Of a stretch of 26,853 bases of DNA, positions 14,657 through 22,900 are shown piece by piece. The notes under the pieces are model-generated. The model was not told the DNA's origin. It saw nothing but the letters and a program-made list of their open reading frames with translations, and did no database searches. The first letter of the stretch is position 1, and the number at the start of each line of letters is the position of its first letter. A program made the position numbers and the translations under genes. This stretch comes from Planctomycetota bacterium (GTDB lineage Bacteria; Planctomycetota; UBA1135; UBA2386): NCBI GenBank assembly GCA_023433825.1, contig JAEYTU010000636.1, forward strand, positions 1 through 26,853, in the 5' to 3' direction.

Positions 14657-15700
14657 ATGAAGACCCAAGCCACCCTGCTGTCCACCGCCCTCCTGCTGGC
14701 GGCCGTCTCGACCCCGGCACAGGTCGTCATCAGCGAGATCAACATCACGCCGCAGACGGCGAGCGACACGCAGTGGATCGAGCTCGTCAACCTCGGCACG
14801 ACGAAGGTCGACCTCTCGGCTTGGTCGCTCTACGTCGCGACCGGCAGCCCGGGCATGCCGGGCAACTACTGGTTCGGATTCCCGACCGGCGTCGAGATCA
14901 ACTCGGGCGCGTTCTTGCGTGTGCATTGGCGCGCGTTCCAGACGCCGTCGGTCACACCGACCGACGTCTACACCGGTACGTCGGTGTTCAACTTCCTGTT
15001 CGGCTACGGCTCCGAGCCGCTGCAGAAGGGCGCCGGAGCGATCGGCCTGATCGCGTCACAGGCGAACCTCGACATGAACAACCCGGCGCTGGTCCGGGAT
15101 TGGGTCTCTTGGGGTGTCAGCGGATTGCCGCGCGAGTCGGTCGCGATCCAAGGCGGCAAGTGGATTGCCGGCCAGGTCGTCCCGGCGCCGAGCCAGGACC
15201 CGAACAACAAGGACAGCCTCGCGATCAACTACGCCGCCTCGGGTGAACCGACGCAGGCGTCGGCGTTCTACCGGTGCTCGCGACCGACCCCGGGCGCGCA
15301 CAACCACACGCCGGCCGCCGTCGAGACGTACGGGTCGTCGTGCAACCGCGGCGCCGTCAACGCGCAGCAACTCGGCGCGCAGTCGATCCCGGCGGTCGGC
15401 AATCGCGACTTCGCGCTGCGGATCACCAACACGACGGCGAACCAGACGCTCGCGCTGCTGATGAGCCCGTTCCAGGGGAACGGCACGGTCGAGTTCGCCG
15501 GATGTCCGCTGTGGATCGGCCTGCAGACGGCGCCGATCACGGTCGTCATCCCGGCGCAGGCCGTGACGACGAACATCCCGCTGCCGATCCCGGCGACCGT
15601 CAGCTTCGGCACCGTCTACCTGCAGGCCTTCGCGACGCTCGGCGGCTCGCAGTTCGACTACGGCTTCACGAACGGGCTGTCGCTGACGCTGAGCTTCTGA
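14657..15700 (+). CDS. Exported lamin-tail domain protein
   Basis: A protein of 347 residues. Signal peptide MKTQATLLSTALLLAAVSTPAQ, cleavage after AQ. Residues about 23-175 are a lamin-tail domain: VVISEINITPQTASDTQWIE opens with the usual SEI..P......WIEL pattern, then NLGTTKVDLSAWSLY and later DWVSWGV. Such Ig-like domains occur in bacterial surface and extracellular proteins, often beside nucleases or adhesins. From TYGSSCN (about 225) to the end (TNGLSLTLSF) is a second beta-rich domain that resembles the C-terminus of the exported protein 6039-7286. No enzyme active site is visible. The start at 14657 is the only ATG before the signal peptide; no Shine-Dalgarno is evident. The stop is followed by hairpin-bearing repeats (15712 on). 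The role is likely cell surface or secreted matrix (inference). Confidence 0.9.
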   Translation: MKTQATLLSTALLLAAVSTPAQVVISEINITPQTASDTQWIELVNLGTTKVDLSAWSLYVATGSPGMPGNYWFGFPTGVEINSGAFLRVHWRAFQTPSVTPTDVYTGTSVFNFLFGYGSEPLQKGAGAIGLIASQANLDMNNPALVRDWVSWGVSGLPRESVAIQGGKWIAGQVVPAPSQDPNNKDSLAINYAASGEPTQASAFYRCSRPTPGAHNHTPAAVETYGSSCNRGAVNAQQLGAQSIPAVGNRDFALRITNTTANQTLALLMSPFQGNGTVEFAGCPLWIGLQTAPITVVIPAQAVTTNIPLPIPATVSFGTVYLQAFATLGGSQFDYGFTNGLSLTLSF

Positions 15701-15711
15701 CGCCCGGCACG

Positions 15712-15784
15712 CAGAGTTCGTGAAACGAACTCTCGCGGTCGGCTACGGATGCGTCATGTCGCATCCGTCGCGTTGGCCGACCGC
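15712..15784. repeat. Intergenic structured repeat, copy 1 (two strong hairpins)
   Basis: The first hairpin has stem AGAGTTCGT (15713-15721) with ACGAACTCT (15725-15733) around GAA. The second has an outer stem GCGGTCGGC (15735-15743) with GCCGACCGC (15776-15784) and an inner stem ACGGATGCG (15745-15753) with CGCATCCGT (15760-15768). It begins 11 bases after the lamin-tail stop codon. Positions 15712-15752 recur at 15833-15873 with one mismatch in 41. Confidence 0.85.
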
Positions 15785-15796
15785 AACAGCATGATC

Positions 15797-15835
15797 CTGA
15801 GGGGCTGTAGGCTGGTTTCTTTCACAGCCTCTCAG
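15797..15835. terminator. Hairpin between the two repeat copies
   Basis: CTGAGGGGCTGT (15797-15808) pairs with ACAGCCTCTCAG (15824-15835), 12 pairs with one G-U, over a 15-base loop. Its last two bases overlap the first stem of repeat copy 2, so the two hairpins compete at the edge. There is no U-tract; a termination or RNA-stability role is a guess. Confidence 0.5.
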
Positions 15836-15908
15836 AGTTCGTGAAACGAACTCTCGCGGTCGGCTGCGGATGCCGTTCGTCGCAGTCGTCGCGTTCTGTC
15901 ACAGCCGA
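15833..15908. repeat. Intergenic structured repeat, copy 2
   Basis: It repeats the perfect AGAGTTCGT/ACGAACTCT hairpin (15834-15842 with 15846-15854, loop GAA) and the following sequence to 15873. Homology to copy 1 then weakens but keeps the same 121-base offset (GTCGCGTT at 15767 and 15888). The outer second stem is replaced by a different pair, TCGGCTG (15860-15866) with CAGCCGA (15902-15908), so the fold survives while the bases differ. The rsmD stop codon starts at the next base. Confidence 0.75.
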
Positions 15909-16547
15909 TCAGGGCACGTCGCTCATGTCGACGTCCCGATCCTCCAGCGCCGGCACCGGATCGGTGCGGCTGGCGCGAAGGAAGGCGAACGCCGTCGACC
16001 CCCAGCGGCGCAGGTCGATCTGCAGCTCGCTGTCGAAGTCGTCTTCGTCGAGCTGACCGTCGCGGAAGTGGAACGCGAGGACGCCGCCCGGCGCCAAGCG
16101 GTCGACCAACTGGCGCGCGAGGTACGCGGCGCGCACCGGATCCTCGGCGACCTGCGGGTACGGCGGGTCGAAGAACACGACGTCGGGGCGCACTTCGTCG
16201 GCTTCACCCTCGGGCGTCATCGTCGGCGGCGCCCACGCGTCGGTGCGCAGCGCGTGCCAGCGACCTTCGACGGCTTCGCCGAGCAACCCGAGGTTCGCGC
16301 GCAGCACCGACAGCGCTTGGTTCTGCTTTTCGACGAACAGCACACGCCGCGCACCGCGCGACAGCGCCTCGATCCCGTTCGCTCCGGTGCCGGCAAAGAG
16401 GTCCCACACCTCCGCGCCGTCGATGTCGGCCGCGAGGATGTTGAACACCGACTCGCGCACCTGACCGAGCAGCGGTCGCGTGCCGAAGCCACGGACCGAC
16501 TGCAGCACACGCCCGCGGAACTCGCCGCCGATCACCCGTAACGACAT
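15909..16547 (-). CDS. rsmD: 16S rRNA (guanine966-N2)-methyltransferase
   Basis: Methylates G966 of 16S rRNA with S-adenosylmethionine in the cytoplasm during 30S assembly. The protein has 212 residues, close to family length (about 200). TRPLLGQVRESVFN (23-36) is the family N-terminal motif, DLFAGTGANGIEALSRGA (49-66) is the SAM-binding motif I, and FFDPPY (125-130) is the catalytic D-P-P-Y motif. Acidic residues fill the C-terminus (PALEDRDVDMSDVP). The ATG at 16547 is preceded by GGAGGG with 5 bases of spacing. The gene converges on the lamin-tail gene, with the structured repeats between them, and diverges from dapA, so it is probably transcribed alone. Confidence 0.96.
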   Translation of the reverse strand: MSLRVIGGEFRGRVLQSVRGFGTRPLLGQVRESVFNILAADIDGAEVWDLFAGTGANGIEALSRGARRVLFVEKQNQALSVLRANLGLLGEAVEGRWHALRTDAWAPPTMTPEGEADEVRPDVVFFDPPYPQVAEDPVRAAYLARQLVDRLAPGGVLAFHFRDGQLDEDDFDSELQIDLRRWGSTAFAFLRASRTDPVPALEDRDVDMSDVP

Positions 16548-16745
16548 TCGATCCCTCCACTGCGCAGACTCGCGCGTGTTGCTGCGACCGCGCCCGCGGC
16601 CGCCGCCGCGGCCATGCCCGCCACCGCGTCCGACGCGCGGCCCTGACCCGACCGATCCTCGCTAGACTTCGCCGCCTCGTGCGGGAGCGCGGCGCCAACG
16701 GTCGGCGTCACGGGGCCCTCGCGCGAGAGATGGCAGAGGACAGGC

Positions 16746-17627
16746 ATGAGCAACATGTTCGCGGGCAACATCGTGGCCCTCGTCACACCCTTCCGCAACG
16801 GCGCGCTCGACGCGGCTGCGCTGAAGACGAGCGTCGACCGCGTGATCGAAGGCGGTGTCTCGGCGCTCGTTCCGTGCGGAACGACCGGTGAGTCGCCGAC
16901 GCTGACCCACGACGAACACGACGCCGTCGTCGCACTGACCGTCGAAGCCGCGAACGGCCGCGTGCCGGTCATCGCCGGCGCCGGCAGCAACTCGACGGCC
17001 GAGGCCATTCGGCTGACGAAGGCCGCCGCTGCCGCCGGAGCGGCCGCCGTGCTGAGCGTGAACCCGTACTACAACCGCCCGTCGCAGGCCGGCCTCGTGC
17101 AGCACTTCCTCGCGATCGCCGACGCGTCCGACGTCCCGATCGTCCTCTACAACATCCCGTCCCGTTGCGGCGTCGAGCTGAGTCTCGAAACGATCGCGCG
17201 GCTGGCAGCACACCCGCGAATCCGCGCCATCAAGGAGGCGACCGGCAACGTCGAGAACGTGACCCGCATCCGCGCGACGACCGACCTCGCCGTGCTGGCC
17301 GGCGACGACGCGCTGGCGCTGCCGATGATGGCTCTCGGCGCCACAGGGGTGATCTCGGTCCTCAGCAACCTGATGCCCGGAGCGATGACCCGCCTCGTCC
17401 ACGCCGCCGCCGCCGGCGACCTCGCGCGCGCGCGCGCCGAGCACGATCGACTCCACCCGCTGATGAAGATGCTGTTCGTCGAGACCAACCCGGCTCCGGT
17501 CAAAGCGGCGATGGCGCACGTCGGTTGGATCCTGCCCGAACTGCGCGCACCGCTGTGCCCGCTCGCGGACGCGAACCGCGCGCAGCTCGAACGTGCACTC
17601 GCGCCGTTCCGCGAGGAGATCCGCTGA
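16746..17627 (+). CDS. dapA: 4-hydroxy-tetrahydrodipicolinate synthase
   Basis: Condenses pyruvate with aspartate semialdehyde in the lysine/diaminopimelate pathway; cytoplasmic, usually a tetramer. The 293-residue protein matches the E. coli enzyme in length and landmarks: CGTTGES (44-50; Thr46-Thr47), NPYYNRPSQ (106-114), LYNIPSRCGV (134-143; Tyr135, Arg140) and the Schiff-base Lys163 in IKEATGN. ATG at 16746 follows a purine-rich GAGGACAGG. The gene is the first of a plus-strand group; the next gene overlaps its stop by CTGA. Close relatives such as N-acetylneuraminate lyase share this fold, but GTTGE, YYNRP and the Tyr/Arg pair favour DapA. Confidence 0.95.
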   Translation: MSNMFAGNIVALVTPFRNGALDAAALKTSVDRVIEGGVSALVPCGTTGESPTLTHDEHDAVVALTVEAANGRVPVIAGAGSNSTAEAIRLTKAAAAAGAAAVLSVNPYYNRPSQAGLVQHFLAIADASDVPIVLYNIPSRCGVELSLETIARLAAHPRIRAIKEATGNVENVTRIRATTDLAVLAGDDALALPMMALGATGVISVLSNLMPGAMTRLVHAAAAGDLARARAEHDRLHPLMKMLFVETNPAPVKAAMAHVGWILPELRAPLCPLADANRAQLERALAPFREEIR

Positions 17628-19387
17628 GCACACCGCGAGCGGATTCGTCGCGTGGCCCGGTCGCATTGCAGGCTGGGGAGGCGACGTTCCCGCTCGTCGA
17701 AGGGCGCATCTACCGGATCGGCAGCGGCGAGGAGAACGAGCTCCGGCTCGAACACGGCAGCGTCGCGCCGCGGCACGCCTGGATCTCGTTGAAGCGCGGC
17801 ATCGTCCAGATCGAGAACCTGGACCCCGCGCATCCGACGTTCGTGAACGGCCGCGCCGTCGACTCGCTGGTCCTCGAGCGCCACGACCGGATCCGTGTCG
17901 GCGCGATCGAGCTGCGGCTCGTCCCGTACCGCGGTGGCGCGCCGGAGAAGCGGAAGGCCGCCGAGGTGTGGCGCGCGGGCGACGCGACGTTCCACGAGTA
18001 CCTGGCCGCCGAGATGCGCCGAGCGCCGTGGTTCGCGCTCTCGCTGGCGATCCACCTCGCGATCGTCCTGCTGCTGTGGATCCTGCTGCCGACGCCGCGG
18101 ATCGAACCGGCGGCGTCGGTCGCCGAGCTGCACGCCGTGCGCGGCTTGCAGGAGCGCTTCGACCTGCCGCGGCCCGACGTCCCGATCGACAGCCCGGCCG
18201 AACCGCTCGAACAACTGCCGGTCGTCGAAGAACCCTCCGATCGCGACGACGTCGCCGCCGGCGCCGGCGACTCGGATCCCGGCGAACGTGCACCCAAGGA
18301 CCGCATCGGGCTCGGCATCGACCGATCCTCGATGTTCACGAAGATCGCGACCGGCGACCGCGGCGATGGCGACGGCGTCGGGCGCGGCGGCGATCGGCTC
18401 GGACTCGGCGGCGGTGCGTTCCGCCAGCGCGTCCGCGAACTGCGCGCGTCGGGGCTCGACGTCGTGTTCGTGTTCGACAGCACGAGTTCGATGCAGAGCG
18501 TGATCGAGGACGCGAAGTCGCGGATCGAGCGGATGGTGCAGGTGCTCGGCGTGCTCGTCCCCGAAGCGCGGATCGGGATCGTCACGTATCGCGATCACGG
18601 CCGCGGCGAGGAATACGTCGTCCGAACGCTCCCGCTCGGGTCCGACATCTATCGCGCGGTCAACTTCGTCCACACGGTGCGCGCCGGCGGCGGCGGTGAC
18701 ACCGAGGAGGCGGTTCTCGAGGCATTGCAGGCGGCGTTCGCCCTCGAGTACCGGCAGAAGGTGCAGCGCATCGTCGTCCTCGTCGGCGACGCGCCGCCGC
18801 ACGAGCACTCGCTGCAGAAGCTGCGCGACGTCGTCCGCCGATTCGCGAACGACGGTCGCTCGGTGTTGCACACGATCCTGACGCCGGCGGGTGGACGCGA
18901 GCAGGCACGCGCGACGGCGCGCGCGTTCTCGATGCTGAGCGCCGAAGGTCGCGGCATCAGCCAGTCGTTCGACGACGCCGGCGCCGTGCTGCTGCAGGTG
19001 CTCGATCTCGCGTTCGGCGGCTCGTACCGAAAGGACCTCGACGAGGTCTACGAGTTCGTCGATCGCCGGCGCAGCACCGTGACGACGTTCTCGCGCGATC
19101 TGGTGCGCCGACTCGACGTCGCCGGCATCCAGGAAGGCCTCGAACGCGTTCCGAGCGACGACGACCTCGTCCGCGCACTCGCGCTGACGCGCGACCGCCG
19201 CGTCGCCGAGTTCCTCGCCGAGTACTTGGCGCGGACCGGCCGTCCGGCGCACGCGCGCCACGCCGCCGCCTACGCACTGCAGCGGATCCTGACGCTCGAA
19301 CTGCCACCGTACGACCCGACGCGCGACCGCCCGCTGGAAGCGCGCGAGGTGTCGACGTTGAAGCGGCTCGCGACCGAACGATTGTGA
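17624..19387 (+). CDS. FHA domain - membrane segment - von Willebrand A domain protein, probable CTG start
   Basis: A protein of 587 residues. Residues about 12-103 form an FHA domain (YRIGSGEENELRLEHGSVAP, later HPTFVNGRAV), which binds phosphothreonine. One membrane segment lies at 136-156 (WFALSLAIHLAIVLLLWILLP), followed by an acidic Pro/Gly linker (about 160-262) and a vWA domain. DSTSS at 285-289 is a MIDAS variant with Thr at the third position; GGGGDTEEA (Thr360) and VLVGDAPP (Asp389) complete the metal site. The helical end (500-587) is unassigned. The topology suggests a cytoplasmic FHA and an outside vWA domain, linking phosphorylation to extracytoplasmic binding (inference). No ATG, GTG or TTG lies between the dapA stop and the FHA domain except TTG at 17666, inside its first strand. 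CTG at 17624 has GAGGAG 5 bases upstream and overlaps dapA by CTGA. Confidence 0.85.
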   Translation: MSTPRADSSRGPVALQAGEATFPLVEGRIYRIGSGEENELRLEHGSVAPRHAWISLKRGIVQIENLDPAHPTFVNGRAVDSLVLERHDRIRVGAIELRLVPYRGGAPEKRKAAEVWRAGDATFHEYLAAEMRRAPWFALSLAIHLAIVLLLWILLPTPRIEPAASVAELHAVRGLQERFDLPRPDVPIDSPAEPLEQLPVVEEPSDRDDVAAGAGDSDPGERAPKDRIGLGIDRSSMFTKIATGDRGDGDGVGRGGDRLGLGGGAFRQRVRELRASGLDVVFVFDSTSSMQSVIEDAKSRIERMVQVLGVLVPEARIGIVTYRDHGRGEEYVVRTLPLGSDIYRAVNFVHTVRAGGGGDTEEAVLEALQAAFALEYRQKVQRIVVLVGDAPPHEHSLQKLRDVVRRFANDGRSVLHTILTPAGGREQARATARAFSMLSAEGRGISQSFDDAGAVLLQVLDLAFGGSYRKDLDEVYEFVDRRRSTVTTFSRDLVRRLDVAGIQEGLERVPSDDDLVRALALTRDRRVAEFLAEYLARTGRPAHARHAAAYALQRILTLELPPYDPTRDRPLEAREVSTLKRLATERL

Positions 19388-19926
19388 AGTCGCGGCCGCT
19401 GCCGGTTCGTTCGCTCGCGCCGATCGTCGGCACGCGACCCCACACGCTCGTCCTCGGCTCGATGCCGGGCGCCGCGTCGCTCGCAGCGCAGCAGTACTAC
19501 GCGCATCCGCGAAACGCCTTCTGGCCGATCGTCTGCGCGATCCTCGGCGCCGATCCGCGAACGCCGTACACCGAGCGCACGACGCTGCTTTCGGCGCACG
19601 GGATCGCGTTGTGGGACGTCGCGGCGATCTGCACGCGGGAGGCGAGCGCCGACGCGACGATGCGCGACGTCCAGCCGAACGCGATCGCCGCGCTGCTCGC
19701 GTCGACGCCGACACTGCGCGTCGTCTGCCTGAACGGGACGAAGGCCGCGACGCTGTTCGCGAAGCTCGTCGCGCCGCAGTTGACCGCCGCGGCGATCCGA
19801 TCGCCGACGATCCACGCGCTGCCGTCGACGAGTCCGGCGTTCGCCGCGATGTCGTTCGACGCGAAGCTCGAACGGTGGAGTCGTGCCCTCACGCAAGCGT
19901 CAGCACCGAGGCACGCACCCCGCTGA
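19384..19926 (+). CDS. Hypoxanthine/deoxyinosine DNA glycosylase (uracil-DNA glycosylase superfamily, family 6-like)
   Basis: Likely removes deaminated adenine (hypoxanthine) from DNA to start base-excision repair. A protein of 180 residues. The motif-1 region LVLGSMPGAASLAAQQYYAH (23-41) followed by PRNAFWPIV is diagnostic of this family; Asn44 is the likely catalytic Asn. ALWDVAAICTREASADATM (75-93), LNGTKAA (116-122) and the motif-2 loop LPSTSPAFA (146-154) agree. It starts with GTG at 19384, overlapping the FHA-vWA stop by GTGA, so it is probably cotranslated with that gene; the functional link is obscure. The frame ends 35 bases before the next gene. Substrate range (hypoxanthine versus uracil or mismatches) cannot be told from sequence. 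Confidence 0.9.
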   Translation: MKSRPLPVRSLAPIVGTRPHTLVLGSMPGAASLAAQQYYAHPRNAFWPIVCAILGADPRTPYTERTTLLSAHGIALWDVAAICTREASADATMRDVQPNAIAALLASTPTLRVVCLNGTKAATLFAKLVAPQLTAAAIRSPTIHALPSTSPAFAAMSFDAKLERWSRALTQASAPRHAPR

Positions 19927-19961
19927 ATGCGTGGCCCCGCGCGCGTGCGTTCGTCGCTACC

Positions 19962-22900
19962 ATGCGCGGCCCTTTCACCGACCCGTGGAACCCCTCCCGC
20001 GTGGCGCACCGAAGACTCCGCATCCTGCTCGCCCTCCCGCCGCTCGCGATCGCCGTCGCGGCGTGGCTTCGCCCCCCGTCCGACGCGCCGACGCCGTCTC
20101 CTGGCGCCGCCGCGCAGCGGGTGCACACGGCTGACGAAGAACCCGTCTACGCCGCCGAACGCGTCCTCGACGACGGCACGGCCATCGGCGTCGCGTTGCC
20201 GATGCTGCGTGACGACCGCGTCTACTCGGTCACGATCCGCGTTCCCGACATCGACGCGCTCGGTGGCCGGGCGCTCGAAGGCGGGGCACTGCGCGCGCAA
20301 CTGCTCGACCCGAGCGGCGCGGCAACCGGCAAGGAGCTGAACGTCGGCGACCCGGACCTCGCGTTCCTCTACCGCCCGCGCGCGGCCGGCGCGTCGACGT
20401 TGCGTCTGCAGCGTCTCTCGACGTTCGTCCGTCCGCCGATGGCGCGCATCGCGGATCGCCCGCAGGCGCGCGAGCGCGACGGACGGCGCGATCTCGCGAC
20501 GCTGTTCGACGACGACGCGACGCTGCTGGAGTCGCTGACCGAGGGTGACGCCGTCGTGCAACTGAGCGACACCGGCGCATTCGCCGGCCGCCACGCGCTG
20601 ACCGTCACACCGATGATGAAGGCCGCCGGCATCGTGCCGGGGTGGCGCCACGAGATCGTCGAGAACCCAGGTCCCGGGCAGTACCGGTGGCTGCGGTTCG
20701 CATGGCGCAAGCAGGGCGGCTCCGGCATCGCGCTGCAGCTCGCCGACGAAGGCACGTTCCGACCGCTGACCGATCCGAAGCTGCGCTACTACGCCGGCGC
20801 GACGGCGGCGCCATTCGCGGCGACGACGGTCGGCGAGACACGTCCGGACGAATGGACGGTCGTCACGCGCGACCTGTTCGCCGAGGGCGGTGCGTTCACG
20901 CTGACCGGCATCGCGTTCGCCGCACTCGACGGCGAGCGAGCGTGGTTCGACCAAGTCCTGCTCGCGCGCACGCCGGCCGACTTCGCCCGCGCGGGTGCGT
21001 CCGCGACCGTCGACGGCGAGCTGCCGCGCATGGTGGCCGTGCCGCCACCCCCGCTCCCGCCGGCCGATGTCGGGACGTTCGCGAGTCCGCTGCGGTGTCG
21101 CATCACGATCCACGAGGTCGCGACCGGTGCGTCGGGCACGTTCGCACTCGAGACCGAGCCGAACGACGACTGGCAGCGCGCCGACGAACTGCGCCTCGGC
21201 ACGACCGTGTTCGGCGGCGGTGACGACGTCGAGTACCTCGACCACCGCGACGAAGGCCGCACCGGGTTCGACTGGTTCACGTTCACGCACGAAGGTCCGC
21301 CGAAGCTCGTGTTCTTCGAACTCGACCTGCGCGATCGCGACGTCCCGTGCTCGATCGAGATCCACCACAAGGATGCCGACGGGCGGCTCGTCCCGTATCG
21401 CCGCGGCAAGGATCCGACCGAGGTGCGTCACGACAACCAGGACGACGACCTCGTCGGGTTCAAGATGATCACGCGCGTCGTCGCCGAAGGCCGCTACTGG
21501 CTGCGCGTCAAGGCGAACCATCCGGTCTACGCGCTGCGCACGACGCTGCACCCGATCCCGCCGTTCGACGATCCGCGGCAAGCGACGCGCGTGGCGCTCG
21601 ACTACTCGATCAAGGCCGGCGACTCGTTCTTCTCGAACGTGCCACGCAACGGCGCCGTGCGGACGCGCGTGCAGACGAACTCCGAGGAGACGCAGCGCTG
21701 CTTCGCGTGCCATCCGGGCCACTACCCGATGATCGCGAACCTGCACGCGGCGGCGCGCGGCTACCGCGTCGATCGCAAGCCGCAGTTCCAGTACCTCGTC
21801 GACCGCCTCTACGACGTTCCGGTGCCGTTCTACGGACACGGCGAGGACGTCACGTGGGCGCGCTTCGACCTCGCGCCGCAGACCGGGATCGGCCGCGTCG
21901 GCAACATGCTCGCGTGGTTCGAGGAGCGAATCTCGGGACGACCGACCGACCTCGTCCGGCGGACGGCGGGCTTCGGCAAGCTCGTCTACGGCGGTCGCGA
22001 CACGCTGCCGACGCGCGGCGACAAGAGCGAAGGCGGCAACGCCGAGTTCGACGGCAATCGTCCGATCTCCGACGCACGCGTCGCGACCGACACGTGGCGG
22101 CTGTTCCACACGATCGCGCAGCGCGAAGCCGACTCCGAGATCGGTTCGGACTTCGCGCAATGGTCCGAGCGGATGAAGACGCTGCTGCCGACGGCGCGCA
22201 TCAAGGACCTCGAAGACGTCGTCGAGCAGACGATCGGCTACGCCGAGATGGACCCGGTCCGGTTCCGTGACGAGATCGCAGCGAACGTCGCGCGCATCAA
22301 GGCGCGCGTCCATCACGACGGCGGCTTCGTGACCGGCGAGTACATGACGAACCTGCACATCAACGACGGTGCGGCACTCGACGCACTCGCGCGGCCGGAG
22401 CTGCCGTCGTCGTTGTTCTTCACGGCGGCGGCGACCTACGCGCTCGTCAAGGCGGGCGTCCCCGCCGACGACGAGATCGTGCGGAATGCCGTGACGCGGT
22501 TGCTCGGCAAGCAGCAGGAGTACGGCGGATTCGTCGATCCGGTCGGCGAGCTGTTCAAGACGCCGTACCTCGAGACGAAGTGGGTCGCGATCCTGTTCTC
22601 CGAGCTGTTCCCCGAGTTGCCGGAGATGGCGCGCCGCACGCCGCTCGGCCCCCCGCCGAACGGGGACGACGTTCCGCGATTGCTCGCGTGGCTCGATCGC
22701 GTGTTCGACATCGAGGACAGCACAACGGTGCCGGTCGTGCTCGCCGCGCTGCGTTCGCCGCTGCCGCAGGTTCGGCAGATGGGCGCGACGGCGCTCGGTC
22801 GGATCGCATGGAACCGCGCCGACACGACGCCGTTGCCGCCGCTCGTCGCGCCGTTGGTCGCAGCCCTCGGCGACGAGTCGAAGCAGGTCGCGCGCGTCGC

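Noticed and set aside
16643..16668. CTGACC and TAGACT upstream of dapA as a promoter
   Set aside because: The spacer is only 14 bases; the TAGACT hexamer alone is not enough in this composition.
16548..16745. GC-rich GCGGCCGCCGCCGCGGCC stretch between rsmD and dapA as a structured RNA
   Set aside because: It is a low-complexity GCC/CGG run with no defined alternative stems; probably just divergent promoter spacer.
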